A DNA stretch of 64,000 nt from Pseudomonas tolaasii NCPPB 2192 (GTDB lineage Bacteria; Pseudomonadota; Gammaproteobacteria; Pseudomonadales; Pseudomonadaceae). Where the stretch lies: contig NZ_PHHD01000001.1 of the NCBI RefSeq assembly GCF_002813445.1, positions 4,340,001 to 4,404,000 of the forward strand. Direction: 5' to 3'. The translations under genes and the position numbers were made by a program. Positions 31,853-46,800 of this stretch are shown here, one piece after another (positions within the stretch are counted from its first letter, which is position 1; each line of letters starts with the position of its first letter). The notes below the pieces were generated by a model that worked only from the letters and a program-made list of their open reading frames with translations, was not told the origin of the DNA and ran no database searches.

Positions 31853-34800
31853 ATGAATGCTGAAGACTCCTTGAAACTTGCTCGCCGGTTTATCGGGTTG
31901 CCCCTGGAAAAACGCCAATTGTTCCTGCAGGCCTTGCAGAAAGAAGGCGTGGATTTTTCCCGGTTTCCGATTCCCGCAGGTGTGGAGGTCGAGGATCGCC
32001 AGGCGCTGTCCTACGCGCAGCAACGTATGTGGTTTCTCTGGCAATTGGACCGGGCCAGTGGCGCCTACAATTTGCCGGGCGCGGTACGCCTCAAGGGCGC
32101 GTTGAATTTCGGGGCCATGGAGCAAGCCTTCGCCAGCCTGGTGGGGCGCCATGAGACCTTGCGCACCGTCTTCCAGCGCCAGGCCGATGACCGACTGGCA
32201 CAAGTGGCGGTGGAGCCGTCACTCGCTATCGATCAGCTGGACTTGAGCACCTTGACGCCCGCCGAGCGCGAGCAGGCCGTCATCGATGCGGCGACCCGCC
32301 AATCCCTGTTGCCCTTCGACCTGGAGCACGGCCCGCTGCTGCGCGTGCAATTGCTCAAGCTGGATGATCAGGAACACGTGTTGCTGCTGACCCTGCACCA
32401 CATCGTCTCCGATGGCTGGTCGATGAACGTGCTGATCGATGAGTTCATCCGTTTCTACGACGCCCATGAACGTAACGAAACCCCGCAACTGCCGGCGCTG
32501 CCGATTCAGTACAGTGACTACGCCCTGTGGCAGCGGCGCTGGCTGGAGGCGGGGGAGCAGGCGCGCCAGCTGGAGTACTGGCAGGCACGCCTGGGTGATG
32601 AGCATCCGGTGCTGGAGTTACCCACTGATCGGGCCCGTCCGGCGATGCCCAGCTACCAGGGCACGCGGCACAATTTTGCAATTGATCCGAGCCTTGCAGC
32701 ACAACTGCGCAGTTGCGCGCAGAAGCACAATGTAACGCTGTTCATGCTGCTGCTCGGCGCATTCAACGTGTTGCTGCACCGCTACACCGGGCAGGGTGAT
32801 ATCCGCATCGGCGTGCCCATTGCCAATCGCAATCGCAGTGAGGTGGAGGGGCTGATCGGCTTCTTCGTCAACACACAGGTCTTGCGCACCGAACTCACCG
32901 GGCAGACCCGCGTCAGCGAATTGCTGCAAGGTATCAAGGAGCACGCGCTCGGCGCCCAGGCCCACCAGGAATTGCCTTTTGAGCGTCTGGTAGAAGCCCT
33001 GAAAGTCGAACGCAGCCTCAGTCATACGCCGCTGTTTCAGGTGATGTACAACCACCAGCCGGTGGTCGCCGATATCGCCTCCGTCAGCACGGCCTCCGGC
33101 CTGGAGCTGGTTGCGGTGGAATGGCAGGGCCGCACCACCCAGTTTGACTTGACTCTCGATACCTACGAAAAATCCGGCACCCTGCATGCTGCGCTGACCT
33201 TCGCCAATGACCTGTTCGATGCGCCTTCGATCGAGCGCATGGCGCAGCACTGGATCAGCCTGTTGCACGCCATGGTGGCCGACGCTGAACAGCGGGTCGG
33301 CGAATTGCCGATGCTCAACGCCGATGAGCAGCGCGTGCTGGTGCGTGACTGGAACCAGACGGTCGAGTCGTACCCTACGCAGTGCCCGATTCATCATCTG
33401 ATCGAGCAGCAGGTGCAGCGCACTCCGCAGGCGCCCGCGTTGGTGTTCGGCTCCACCACGCTGACCTACGCCCAGCTCGACGCGCGCGCCAATCAGTTGG
33501 CCAACTTTTTGCGCGAAAAGGGTGTCGGCCCGGATGTGCTGGTAGGTGTCTGTGTCGAGCGCTCCATCGAAATGGTGGTGGGCCTGCTGGCGATTATCAA
33601 GGCCGGTGGCGCCTATGTGCCGCTGGACCCGGAGTACCCCGAGGATCGTCTGGCCTACATGATCGAGGACAGCGGCATTGAGTTGCTGCTGACTCAGCAA
33701 AGCCTGCAGGCATCACTGCCGAGCCAGGCTATCGAGGTGATCGGCCTTGATCGGGCCGGCGACTGGCTCAGCGGTTTCAGCACTGAAACGCCCACCGTTG
33801 AGGTTCATGCGCTCAACCTGGCGTATGTGATCTACACCTCGGGCTCCACCGGCAAACCCAAAGGTGCCGGCAACTCCCATCGTGCGTTGGTCAACCGCCT
33901 GTGCTGGATGCAACAGGCTTATGGCCTGGACGCAAGCGATGCGGTGTTGCAGAAAACCCCCTTCAGCTTCGACGTATCCGTGTGGGAGTTCTTCTGGCCC
34001 TTGATGACCGGTGCGCGCCTCGTGGTCGCCGCGCCGGGCGAGCACCGTGAACCCGCGCGGCTGATCGATACCATTGGCCGCCACGCCATCACCACCTTGC
34101 ACTTCGTGCCGTCGATGCTTCAGGCGTTCATCCACGAGCCCGGTGTACAGGCCTGCGCGAGTCTCAAGCGCATTGTGTGCAGTGGCGAAGCCTTGCCGCT
34201 GGACGCGCAGCTGCAAGTGTTCGCCAAGTTGCCAGGTGCCGGCTTGTACAACCTGTACGGCCCGACCGAAGCAGCTATCGACGTGACCCACTGGACCTGC
34301 GTCGATGAAGGCGCCGACAGCGTGCCCATCGGCCGCCCGATCGCCAACCTGGCGACCTATGTGCTGGACGCCCAGCTCAACCCGGTACCGGCGGGCGTGT
34401 CCGGCGAGCTGTACCTGGGCGGCACCGGCCTGGCCCGCAGTTACCACCGTCGCCCGGCATTGACCGCTGAGCGTTTTGTGCCCAGCCCGTTCATTGCGGG
34501 CGAACGCCTGTATCGCACCGGCGACCGCGTGTGCCAACGTGCCGATGGCGTGATCGAGTACCTCGGCCGCCTCGATCATCAGGTCAAGCTGCGTGGCTTG
34601 CGCATTGAGCTGGGCGAGATAGAAACGCGCTTGATGCAGCACCCGACGGTGCGCGAGGCCGTGGTGCTGGTGCAGGGCGGCAAGCAGCTTGTCGCCTACC
34701 TTGTGCTTGAAAGCGACGAGCCGGCGGACCTCAAAGCCTGGTTGCTCAAAAGCCTGCCCGAATACATGGTGCCGACGCACTTGATCACGCTGGCCAAACT

Positions 34801-37800
34801 GCCGGTGACCGCCAATGGCAAGCTGGACCGCAAGGCGCTGCCGTTGCCGGACGCGGCACCGCAACAGGGGTTTGTCGCTCCGCAAAATGACCTGCAAAAA
34901 GCCCTGGCGGCCATCTGGAGCGACGTGCTGGGTGTCGAGCAAGTGGGCCTGGAAGACAACTTTTTCGAACTGGGCGGCGACTCGATCATTTCCATCCAGG
35001 TGGTCAGCCGTGCGCGTCAAGCCGGGATCCGTCTGAATCCGCGTGACCTGTTTCAGTACCAAAGCATTCGCAGCCTGGCGCTGGTTGCCACCTTCGAGCA
35101 AACCAGTGTCATCGATCAAGGCCCGGTCAGCGGCGACGTGATTCTGACGCCGGTCCAACACAGCTTTTTTGCCCAGGTGATTCCGGCGCGTCAGCACTGG
35201 AACCAATCCTTGCTGCTGACCCCGCGTGAAACGCTGGAGCCTGTGCGTCTTGAAGCAGCGTTGACGCAGCTGATCAACCATCACGACGCGCTGCGTTTGC
35301 GCTTTGTGCAGCAGGCCGGCGAGTGGCAGCAAGCCCACGCTGCACCGGTGACCGAAGCAGCGCTGTGGCAGTCCCGTGCTGCCGACGATGTCCAACTGGC
35401 CGCGTTGTGCGACGAAGCCCAGCGCAGCCTTGACCTGGCGCAAGGCCCGTTGATGCGCGCGGTGCTGGTGGCAATGGCCGATGGCAACCAGCGCCTGCTG
35501 CTGGTTGTGCACCACCTGGTGGTGGACGGCGTGTCATGGCGCATTCTGCTGGAAGACCTGCAACAGGCTTATCGCCAGGCGCCATTGCCGGCCAAGACCA
35601 GCGCCTATCAGCACTGGGCGCAACAGCTGCAGGCCCACGCGGGCACCCTCAATGCACAACTGCCGTTCTGGCAGGCGCAGACCGTCGACGCCGATTTGCC
35701 TTGCGACAACCCTCGGGGCGGTCTGCAAAACCGCCTGGGTAGCAAGCTGGAAACCCGGCTCGGCACCGAGCACACCCGCCAGTTGTTGCAAGACGCGCCG
35801 GCGGCCTATCGCACCCAGGTCAATGACTTGCTGTTGACCGCGCTGGCGCGCGTGATCAGCCGCTGGAGCGGCCAGGCGGCGGCGCTGATTCAACTGGAAG
35901 GCCATGGCCGCGAGGACCTGTTCGACGCTGTTGACCTGACGCGCACCGTCGGCTGGTTCACCAGCCTGTTCCCGCTGCGCCTGCAAGCGCAGGGCGAGTG
36001 GTCGGACGCCATCAAGTCGGTCAAGGAGCAACTGCGCGCCGTGCCCGACAAGGGTCTGGGTTACGGCCTGCTGCGTTACCTCGCTGCGCCTGAGGTGCGT
36101 GAAACCCTCGAAACCCTGCCCGTGCCACGTATCACTTTCAACTACCTGGGCCAGTTCGATCGACAGTTCAACGACTCGGCGCTGTTCGTGCCCGCCACTC
36201 AGGGTAGCGGCCAGGCGCAGGATCCCGAAGCGCCGCTGGCCAACTGGCTGACAGTGGAAGGGCAGGTGTATGGCGGCGAACTGGCGCTGCAATGGGGCTT
36301 CAGCCGCGAGATGTTCCAGGCCTCGACCATTCAGCGCCTGGCTGACGAGTACTCGGCTGAGCTCAAGGCGTTGATCGAGCATTGCTGTGAGACGCCCGCC
36401 GGGCAGGTCACGCCGTCGGATTTCCCGCTGGCCCGTGTGACCCGGCAGCAGCTGGATCAATTGCCGGTCGCCGGGCCGGCCATCGCCGACCTTTACCCGC
36501 TGTCGCCGATGCAGCAGGGCATGCTGTTTCACACCCTGTACGAGCCGCAGGCCCAGGCCTATATCAACCAGTTGCGCCTGGATATCGACGGCCTCGACCT
36601 GTTGACCTTCGGCCGTGCCTGGCAGGCTGCGCTGGACCGCCATGACATTCTGCGCAGCAGCTTCCACTGGCTCGGACTGGACACGGCCCATCAGGTCATC
36701 CACCGCCAGGTCGACCTGCAACTTCAGGTGATTGAAGACCCTCAGGCCGACTACGATGCGTTGGCTGACGCCGAGCGTGAGCGCGGGTTCGAGTTGAGCA
36801 CCGCGCCGCTGTTTCGCCTGATGCTGGTGCGCGGCTCAGGCGTCACCTGGCATCTGATCTTCACCAGCCATCACATCCTGATGGACGGCTGGAGCAATGC
36901 CCAATTGCTCGGCGAAGTGCTTGCCCACTATTCAGGCCAGACCCTGGCGACGCCGCCGGGGCAGTTCCGGGACTACCTGGGCTGGCTGCAACAGCAAGCC
37001 TCGGGTGAGGCGTTCTGGAAGGCCGCCCTGGCGCCGTTGCAGGCGCCCACCTTGCTGGCCGAAGCGCTGCGCGCACCGGTTGAGGGGGCTGGCATGGCGG
37101 ACTATCCGGTGGCTCTGGACAGCGCATTCACCCAGGCCCTCGGCGACTTCGCCCGCCAGCACAAAATCACCCTCAATACCGTGCTGCAAGGTGCCTGGAG
37201 CCTGTTGCTGCAACGCTATACCGGGCAGGCGTGCGTGGCTTTCGGCGCTACTGTTTCCGGGCGTTCGGCACCGTTGCCGGGGATCGAGCAGCAACTGGGC
37301 TTGTTCATCAACACCTTGCCGATCATCAGCGCAGCTTCGCCTGCGCGCCTGGCCGGCGAATGGCTGGGCGAGCTGCAAGCCCTGAACGTCAGCCTGCGCG
37401 ACCATGAACACACGCCGTTGTTCGACATTCAGGGCTGGGCCGGTCAGCAGGGCGCCGCGTTGTTCGACACCTTGCTGGTGTTCGAAAACTTCCCGGTGGC
37501 CGAAGCGCTGAAACAGGGCGCACCTGCCGGGCTGACCTTCGGCAAGATGCACAACTATGAGCGCACCCATTACCCGCTGACCCTGGGCATCGAGCTGGGT
37601 GCGAACCTGCGCCTGGAGTTCAGTTACGACTGCGCCCGTTTCAGCGCGCAGCAGGTCGCCCAATTGAGTGCCAACCTGCAGCACGTGCTGATGCAACTGG
37701 TGGCAAATGCGCAGGTGCCGCTCGGTAACCTTCAACTGCTGGACGGCAGCGCACAACGCGATCTGCTCGCTCTCAGCCAAACCCCGCGAGCCGTCGAGCG

Positions 37801-40800
37801 AGCGCTGCGTGTGCACGAGCGTATCGCCGCCCAGGCCGACGCCACGCCAGATGCTCTGGCGGTGCAGGCCGGCAGCGAGCGTCTGACGTATGCGCAACTC
37901 AATCAGCGGGCCAACCGCCTGGCCCATCGTTTGCTGGAGCAGGGCGTTGGTCCGGGTCAGCGTGTGGGGCTGGCGGCGCGGCGCGGGCCGCAGTTGATCG
38001 TCAGCTTGCTGGCCGTACTGAAAAGCGGGGCCGCGTATGTGCCGCTCGACCCCAAACTCCCGGCAGAGCGCCTGGCGTACATGCTGGCGGACAGCCGCCT
38101 GAGCCTGTTGCTCGGCGAAACCGGCCTGCTCGCCGATCTGCCATTGCCTCAAGGGCTGGCGCGCGTGGACTTCAGTGCATCCGGCGAGGAGCTGGCGGGC
38201 TACCCGACAACCAATCCGTCCAACCACGCTGATCGCGCCGACCTGGCCTATGTGATCTACACCTCGGGCTCCACCGGCCAGCCCAAAGGCGTGGCCATCG
38301 ACCATGCCGCCCTCGACCAGTTCTGCGACACGGCAGCCGCTTACAGTGCGCTGACGCCCGCCGACCGCGTGCTGCAGTTTGCAACCTTCAGCTTCGACGG
38401 CTTTGTCGAGCAGTGCTACCCGCCGCTGTGCGTTGGCGCCGCATTGATCATGCGCGGCGAAGACCTGTGGGACGCCGAGTGGCTGGCCCGTGAAATCGTC
38501 GAGCAAGGCGTGACCCTGGCCGACTTGCCCGCCGCCTACTGGTACCTGCTCGCCAAGGAGTGTGCCGCCAGCGGCCGTACGCTGGGCAACCTGCGCCAAG
38601 TGCACGTCGGCGGTGAAGCCATGGCCGTGGAAGGTGTGCGCGCCTGGCACGAAGCCGGTTTGCAAGGCGTGCGTTTGCTGAACACCTATGGCCCGACCGA
38701 AGCCACCGTGGTCTCCAGCGTGCATGACTGCCAACTGGCCGATGCCCATGACGCCTATGGCATGCCGATCGGGCGCGCCATCGAAGGTCGCGCGCTGTAC
38801 GTGCTGGACAGTGGTTTTGAACTGCTGCCCAACTGTGGCGTCGGCGAACTGTGCATCGGTGCTTCGGCCGGTTTGGCCCAGGGGTATTTCGACCGCCCGG
38901 CGCTGACGGCCGAGCGCTTCCTGCCGGATCCGTTTTCCGGCGTGCCGGGCGCGCGGCTTTACCGCAGCGGCGACCTGGCGCGTTACAACGAGCGTGCTGT
39001 TCTGGAGTACGTGGGCCGTATCGACCATCAGGTGAAGATTCGCGGTTTCCGTATCGAAATGGGCGAAATCGAAGCCTGCCTGCAAGCCCTGCCCGAGGTA
39101 CGTGAAGCGGCTGTGCTGGCCCTGGACGGGCCTACCGGCGCACAACTGGTGGCTTATGTTGTACCGCACGCAGAATCGCTTGATGCGCAAGCGCTGGCCG
39201 CCGTGTTGCGCCAGTCCCTGCCGGACTACATGGTGCCGGCACACTGGGTCGTGCTGCAGGCCTTGCCGCTGAACAACAACGGCAAGCTTGACCGGCGCGC
39301 GCTGCCACAGCCGGACATGAACGAATCCCGTGCACGCTACCTGGCGCCGCAAACTTCATTGCAGCATCAGTTGGCGGGCATCTGGCAAGCCGTGTTGCAG
39401 GTTGAGCAGGTCGGGCTGGAAGACCATTTCTTCGAGCGTGGCGGGCATTCGCTGCTGGCCACGCAGGTCATTTCCCGGGTGCGCCATGAACTCAAGCGGG
39501 AAGTGCCGTTGCGCGCCTTGTTCGAGCAGCCGACATTGCGCCGCTTTGCCCTGGCCTGTGAAGGCGCGCAGACCCTGGACACGGTACCGATGGTGGCGCT
39601 CAAGCGGGGCCAGCCGATGGCATTGTCGTCGGCCCAGGAGCGCCAATGGTTTCTCTGGCAGTTGGACCCTCGCAGCGCGGCCTATCACGTCCCGACTGCA
39701 TTGCACCTGCGCGGCCAGTTGAACCGGGCTGCGCTGGAGCAGGCATTCCAGGCGCTGGTGCAGCGTCATGAGGCGTTGCGCACTACCTTTGTCGAAGAAG
39801 ATGGCCGGGCATTACAGGTGATCCATTCCAGCCTGGCGCTGGTGGTGGAAACCGTCAGCATTGAAGCGACAGCGATTGATGCGTGTGTGGAGCAGGAAAT
39901 CCGGCGCCCGTTCGACCTGATTCGCGGGCCGCTGATGCGGGTCAAGTTGTTCGCGGTCCAGCCGGATCATCACGTGTTGGTCATTACCCAGCACCACATT
40001 ATCTCCGACGGTTGGTCGATGCAGATTGTGGTGGACGAGCTAGTGCGGCTCTACACCGGTTACTGTGAAGATGCCCCCGCGCCGCTGGCGGCATTGCCTC
40101 TACAGTACGCCGATTACGCTGCCTGGCAGCGCCAGTGGACGGCCGGTGACGAGCATGCCCGCCAACTGGCGTACTGGCGCGACCAGTTGGGAGGCGAGCA
40201 GCCGGTGCTGGCACTGCCGCTGGACTTCCCGCGCCCGGCTGAACAGAGCTACCGGGGGGCGCGTCTGGACTTCGCCTTGCCGGAAGAATTGGCTCAGGCG
40301 TTGCAGCGTTTGGCGCAGCGTGAACACGTCACGATCTTTACCTTGCTGCTGGCCTCGTTCCAGATGCTGCTGCACCGCTACAGCGGCCAGGATGACATCC
40401 GTGTCGGGGTGCCCGTGGCCAACCGCAATCGCCTCGAAACCGAGGGGCTTGTCGGGTTCTTCGTCAATACCCAGGTCTTGCGCGCGCAGTTCGATGGCGC
40501 GCCGGCGTTCACGCAGCTCCTGCAACAGGTTCACCAGTCGGTGCTGGATGCCCAGAGCTTCCAGGACCTGCCCTTTGAGCAGTTGGTCGAAACCCTGCAA
40601 CCCGAGCGCAGCCTGAGCCATAGCCCTTTGTTCCAGGTGTTGTTCAACCATCAGAACCGCACAACCCGCACGATCGAGTTGCCGGCGCTGACGATTGAGG
40701 GGGGGGCATGGGACAGCGCCACGGCGCAGTTCGACCTGACTCTTGAAACAGGGGAGGTGCAGGGTGGTCTGGCGGCTTCGTTGACCTACGCCACGGATCT

Positions 40801-43800
40801 GTTCAGTGCCGACACGATCAAGCGCATGGCGGGGCATTGGCTGGCGTTGCTGCAAGCCGTCGTGGGCAAACCTGACGACAGGCTCGGTGATCTGGCGATG
40901 TTGAGCGCCGTCGAGCGGCAATTGATCCTTCAAGACTGGAACGCCACCGCCGAGCGCTATCCGCTGGACGCTTCGGTTCAGCAGTTGATTGAAGCTCAGG
41001 TGCTGAAGGCGCCGGGCGCGCAAGCTCTGGCGTTTGGCGAGACCCGCCTGACTTATGCTGAACTGAATACCCGCGCCAACCAGCTGGCCCATCAGTTGAT
41101 CGCCCATGGCGTCGGCCCGGATGTGCTGGTGGGTATCGCCGTTGAGCGGTCGATTGAAATGGTGGTGGGGTTGCTGGCGATCCTCAAGGCGGGCGGGGCG
41201 TATGTGCCGTTTGACCCTGAGTATCCGCAGGAGCGTTTGCAGTACATGATCGAGGACAGCGGCATTGGTTTGTTGCTGACGCAGCAGGCGCTTTTGAAGC
41301 ATTTGCCGATTCCGCAAGGCCTGCAAACACTCGTTTTGGATCAGCTGAACAACACAGGTTTCAGCTCCGAAAACCCGAATGTCCCGGTCACCGGCGAAAA
41401 CCTCGCCTACGTGATCTACACCTCCGGCTCCACCGGCAAACCCAAAGGCGCCGGCAACCGCCATTCTGCGCTGACCAACCGCCTGTGCTGGATGCAGCAG
41501 GCTTACCAACTGGGCGCCAGCGACACCGTGCTGCAGAAAACTCCGTTCAGTTTCGACGTGTCGGTGTGGGAATTTTTCTGGCCGTTGATGACCGGCGCGC
41601 GCCTGGTCGTCGCCGCCCCCGGCGACCACCGCGACCCCGCCAAACTGGTCGAGTTGATCAACCGCGAGCAGGTCAGCACTCTGCACTTCGTACCGTCGAT
41701 GTTGCAGGCCTTCCTGCAGGACACGGGCGTAGCCCAGTGCACCAGCCTCACGCGCATCGTGTGCAGCGGCGAAGCCTTGCCGGCGGACGCGCAGCAACAG
41801 GTATTCGCCAAGCTTCCACAAGCCAATCTTTACAACCTCTACGGCCCAACCGAAGCCGCCATCGACGTGACCCACTGGACCTGCGTCGAAGAGGGCCGCG
41901 ACAGCGTGCCGATCGGTCGCCCGATTGCCAACCTGGCCTGCTACATCCTCGACGACAACCTGGAGCCGGCGCCCGTCGGCGTCCTCGGCGAGCTGTACTT
42001 GGGTGGGGAAGGGCTGGCACGCGGTTACCATCGTCGCCCGTCCCTGACTGCCGAGCGTTTTGCTGTCAGCCCATTCGGCCACGGCGAGCGCCTGTACCGC
42101 ACCGGTGACCTGGCGCGCTACCGCGCCGATGGCGTGATCGAATACGCCGGGCGCATCGACCATCAGGTCAAGCTGCGTGGCCTGCGTATCGAGCTGGGCG
42201 AGATCGAAGCGCGATTGCTGGAGCATGTGCAGGTTCGTGAGGCGGTGGTCGTCGTTGTCGATAACGCGTTACTGGCGGCTTATGTGGTGCCGGTCGAAAA
42301 CGGCGTGCTGGATGTCGATTCGCTCAAACAGCACATCGCTCAAGCGCTCCCCGGTCATATGGTGCCCAGCCATATCCAGCCGCTGGCACAGATGCCCTTG
42401 AGCCCGAATGGCAAGCTTGATCGCAAGGCATTGCCCGCCTTCGACACGGGTGTGTCGCAGTCAGCCTACGTTGCGCCGCACACCGAAACGCAAAAGCAGG
42501 TGGCCGCTATCTGGCAGTCCGTGCTGGGCGTCGACTCCGTAGGGCTCAACGACAACTTCTTTGCCTTGGGAGGGCACTCTCTGTTGGCCACTCAGGTGAC
42601 GTCGCGGGTTCGCGGGTTGCTTGGGCTCGACGTACCGCTCAAATCCCTGTTCGAGCACGGCACCTTGCACGCCTACGTGCAGTCGCTGGCTGCGCTGTCG
42701 GCGCAGGATACCGCGCCTGCCATCAGCCGAATCGAGCGCAACCAGCCGCTGGGCTTGTCGTATGCCCAGGAGCGCCAGTGGTTCCTTTGGCAGTTGGACC
42801 CGCACAGTGCTGCTTATCACATTCCTACCGCGTTGCGCTTGAGGGGGCGCTTTGACCTGGGGGCCTTGCAGCATGCCTTCGATGCGCTGATTCGCCGTCA
42901 CGAGGCGCTGCGCACGCACTTTGTTGTCGATGGGGAGCGCACCCTGCAAGTGATCCGCGCGCCTTTCGCGCTGAACATTGAGGTCGAGCCAGTCGCCGTG
43001 GATATCGGCGCGAGGGGTATCACGGCGCTGGTTGAGGCGGAAATCGCCCGTCCATTCGATTTGCTGGCGGGGCCGCTGTTACGGGTCAAATTGCTGCAAC
43101 TGGCCGAGGATGACCATGTGTTGGTGCTGACCCAGCATCACATCGTCTCGGATGCCGCCTCGATGCAGATTGTGGTGGCCGAGCTGATCGAGCGCTATGC
43201 CGACTGCTTGCAGGGTGACGTGGACGACGCCCCTGAGTTGGCGCTCGATTATGTCGATTATGCGCAATGGCAGCGCAACTGGATGGACGCCGGTGAGCGT
43301 GAGCGGCAACTGGCCTATTGGGTCGGGCAATTGGGCGGGGAGCAACCGGTGCTGGAGTTGCCGCTGGACCACCCGCGCCCGGCGGTGCAGAGCTACCGTG
43401 GTGCACGTCTGGACCTCCAGGTGCCCCAAGCCCTGAGCCAGGGCTTGCAGGCGTTGGCCCGTCGCGAAGGCACGACCTTGTACATGCTGTTGCTGGCCTC
43501 CTTCCAGACCCTGCTGCATCGCTACAGCGGGCAGCGCGATGTGCGTGTGGGCGTGCCGATTGCCAACCGTAACCGGGTTGAAACCGAAAGTCTGATCGGC
43601 TTCTTCGTCAACACTCAGGTCATGCGCGCCGAGGTGGATGCCCAACAGCCATTCAGCACGTTGCTCCAGCAGGTTCGGCACGCGGCGCTGCAGGCCCAGG
43701 CTCATCAGGATCTGCCGTTCGAACAACTGGTTGAGGCACTGGCCCCGACCCGCAGCTTAAGCCATAGCCCGCTGTTCCAGGTGATGTTCAATCACCAGGC

Positions 43801-46800
43801 CAGTGACGCCCGTGTATCCCGGGCGCGCGCGGTGCCGGGGCTGAGTATTCAGGACGTGCAGTGGGACAGCCACACCGCCCAGTTCGATTTGACCCTGGAC
43901 ACCCACGAGTCGGCAGACGGCGTGCATGCGTCGCTGACCTACGCGACGGACCTGTTTGAACCCGGCCGCATTGAGCGCATGGCGCAGCACTGGCTGGCGC
44001 TGCTGCAAGGCATCGTAGATGCACCGGATCGCGCGGTAGGTGAACTGGCGCTGCTGAGTGCGGCTGAGCAGCAGATGATTCTGCAGGACTGGAACGCCAC
44101 CGCCGAACGCTATCCGCTGGACGCTTCGGTTCAGCAGTTGATTGAAACTCAGGTGCTGAAGGCGCCGGGCGCGCAAGCTCTGGCGTTTGGCGATGTATCG
44201 CTGAGTTACAGCGAGCTGAATACCCGCGCCAACCAGTTGGCCCATCAGTTGATCGCCCACGGCGTCGGCCCGGATGTGCTGGTGGGCATCGCCGTTGAGC
44301 GGTCGATTGAAATGGTGGTGGGGTTGCTGGCGATCCTCAAGGCGGGCGGGGCGTATGTGCCGTTTGATCCTGAGTATCCGCAGGAACGTTTGCAGTACAT
44401 GATCGAAGACAGCGGCATTGGTTTGTTGCTGACGCAGCAGGCGCTGGTTTCTCAACTGCCTGTTCCGCAAGGCCTGCAAACACTGGTTCTAGACCAGTTG
44501 AACAACACAGGTTTCAGCTCCGAAAACCCGAATATCCCGGTCACCGGCGAAAACCTCGCCTACGTGATCTACACCTCCGGCTCCACCGGCAAACCCAAAG
44601 GCGCCGGCAACCGCCATTCGGCGCTGACCAACCGCCTGTGCTGGATGCAGCAGGCTTACCAACTGGGCGCCAGCGACACCGTGCTGCAGAAAACTCCGTT
44701 CAGCTTCGACGTGTCGGTGTGGGAATTTTTCTGGCCGCTGATCACCGGCGCGCGCCTGGTCGTCGCCGCCCCCGGCGATCATCGCGACCCCGCCAGGCTG
44801 GTCGAGTTGATCAACCGCGAGCAAGTCAGCACCTTGCACTTCGTGCCGTCGATGTTGCAGGCCTTCCTGCAGGACACGGGCGTAGCCCAGTGCACCAGCC
44901 TCACGCGCATCGTGTGCAGCGGCGAAGCGTTGCCGGCGGACGCGCAGCAACAGGTATTCGCCAAGCTTCCACAAGCCAATCTTTACAACCTCTACGGCCC
45001 AACCGAAGCCGCCATCGACGTGACCCACTGGACCTGCGTCGAAGAGGGCCGCGACAGCGTGCCGATCGGTCGCCCGATTGCCAACCTGGCCTGCTACATC
45101 CTCGACGACAACCTGGAGCCGGTGCCTGTCGGCGTCCTCGGCGAGCTGTACCTGGGCGGGGAAGGGTTGGCGCGTGGTTACCATCGTCGCCCCTCCCTGA
45201 CTGCTGAACGTTTTGCGGTCAGCCCGTTCGGCCACGGCGAGCGGCTTTACCGCACCGGTGACCTGGCACGCTACCGGGCCGACGGCGTGATCGAATACGC
45301 CGGGCGCATCGACCATCAGGTCAAGTTGCGTGGCCTGCGTATCGAATTGGGCGAGATCGAAGCGAGACTGCTGGAGCATGAAGCCGTCCGGGAAACCGCC
45401 GTCACCGTCATCGACGGCAAACACCTGCTGGCCTACGTGGTACTCGCCGAAACCCGCGACAACTGGCGCGAAACCCTGAGCACCTACCTGCAACAAAGCC
45501 TGCCGGATTACATGGTGCCTAATCAGTGGATGCTGCTGGAGCAACTGCCGCTGTCGCCCAACGGCAAGCTGGACCGCAAGGCGCTGCCGAAACCGGATGC
45601 GGCGGTGCAGCAAGCCTACGTGGCGCCACGCAGCGAGCTGGAACAACGTATTGCGTCCGTCTGGGCCGATGTGTTGCGGGTGGAGCAGGTCGGTGTAACC
45701 GACAACTTCTTTGAGTTGGGCGGCGACTCGATCATCTCGATCCAGGTGGTGGGGCGTGCGCGGCAGGCGGGCATTCACTTCACCCCCAAAGAGCTGTTCC
45801 AGTATCAGACCGTGCAAGGCCTGGCGGCTATCGCCCGGCGCGGCGAACCGGCATCGACCGTTGATCAGGGCCCGGTGACCGGCAGCCTGCCGTTGTTGCC
45901 GTTCCAGCAGTGGTTCTTCGACAGCGCCATGCCTGAGCCTCATCACTGGAACCAGTCGGTGTTGCTCACCTCCCACGAGCCGATGCAGGCCGAGCTGATC
46001 GAACAGGCACTGCAGGCGCTGGTGCAGCATCACGATGCCTTGCGCCTGCGTTTCAGCCCAACTCCAGCAGGGTGGGGGGCGGAACACGCGCCGGTCGAAG
46101 GGGGGCAGCCGTTGTTGCATCAGGTGACGCTGCAAACACGCGACGAAATCGAAGCGGCGTGCGATGCCGCCCAGCGCAGTCTGGATATTCAGCACGGCCC
46201 GCTGTTGCGCGGCCTGTTGATCGAGCTGGCCGATGGCACGCAGCGTTTGCTGCTGGTGATCCATCACCTGGCGGTGGACGGCGTGTCATGGCGGGTGCTG
46301 CTGGAAGATCTGCAACAGGCTTATCAAGGCGCCTTAAGTGGCAACAGGGTAACCCTTGCCGCCAAGACAGCCGCCTTCAAAACCTGGGCCGATCGTTTGC
46401 AGGCCCATGCCCAAAGTGATGCGTTGCTTGGCGAACGCGCCTGGTGGCAGGCGCAATTGGCGGATGCCGACGCCCAACTGCCTTGCAAGGCTACCGAGGC
46501 GGTGCTGCGCAATAACCAGGCGCGCAACGTACAGGTGCAACTGAGTCGTGAGCTGACACAGCGCTTGCTGCAACAGGCGCCCGTGGCGTATCGCACCCAG
46601 GTCAACGACCTGTTGTTGACCGCTCTGACGCGGGTTGTCGGGCGCTGGAGCGGCCAGGCATCGACCCTGATTCAGCTGGAAGGGCACGGGCGAGAAGAGC
46701 TGTTCGACGATATCGACCTGAGCCGCACCGTCGGCTGGTTCACCACGGCGTTCCCGGTGCGTTTGAAGCCTGCGCCGGATCTTGCAGGCTCGATCAAGCA

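Noticed and set aside
36932..39352. 806-codon minus-strand open frame inside the first NRPS gene
   Set aside because: It lies fully antisense to conserved C and A domains, and its repetitive R/Q/H-rich sequence has no domain. Similar shadows occur opposite every module.
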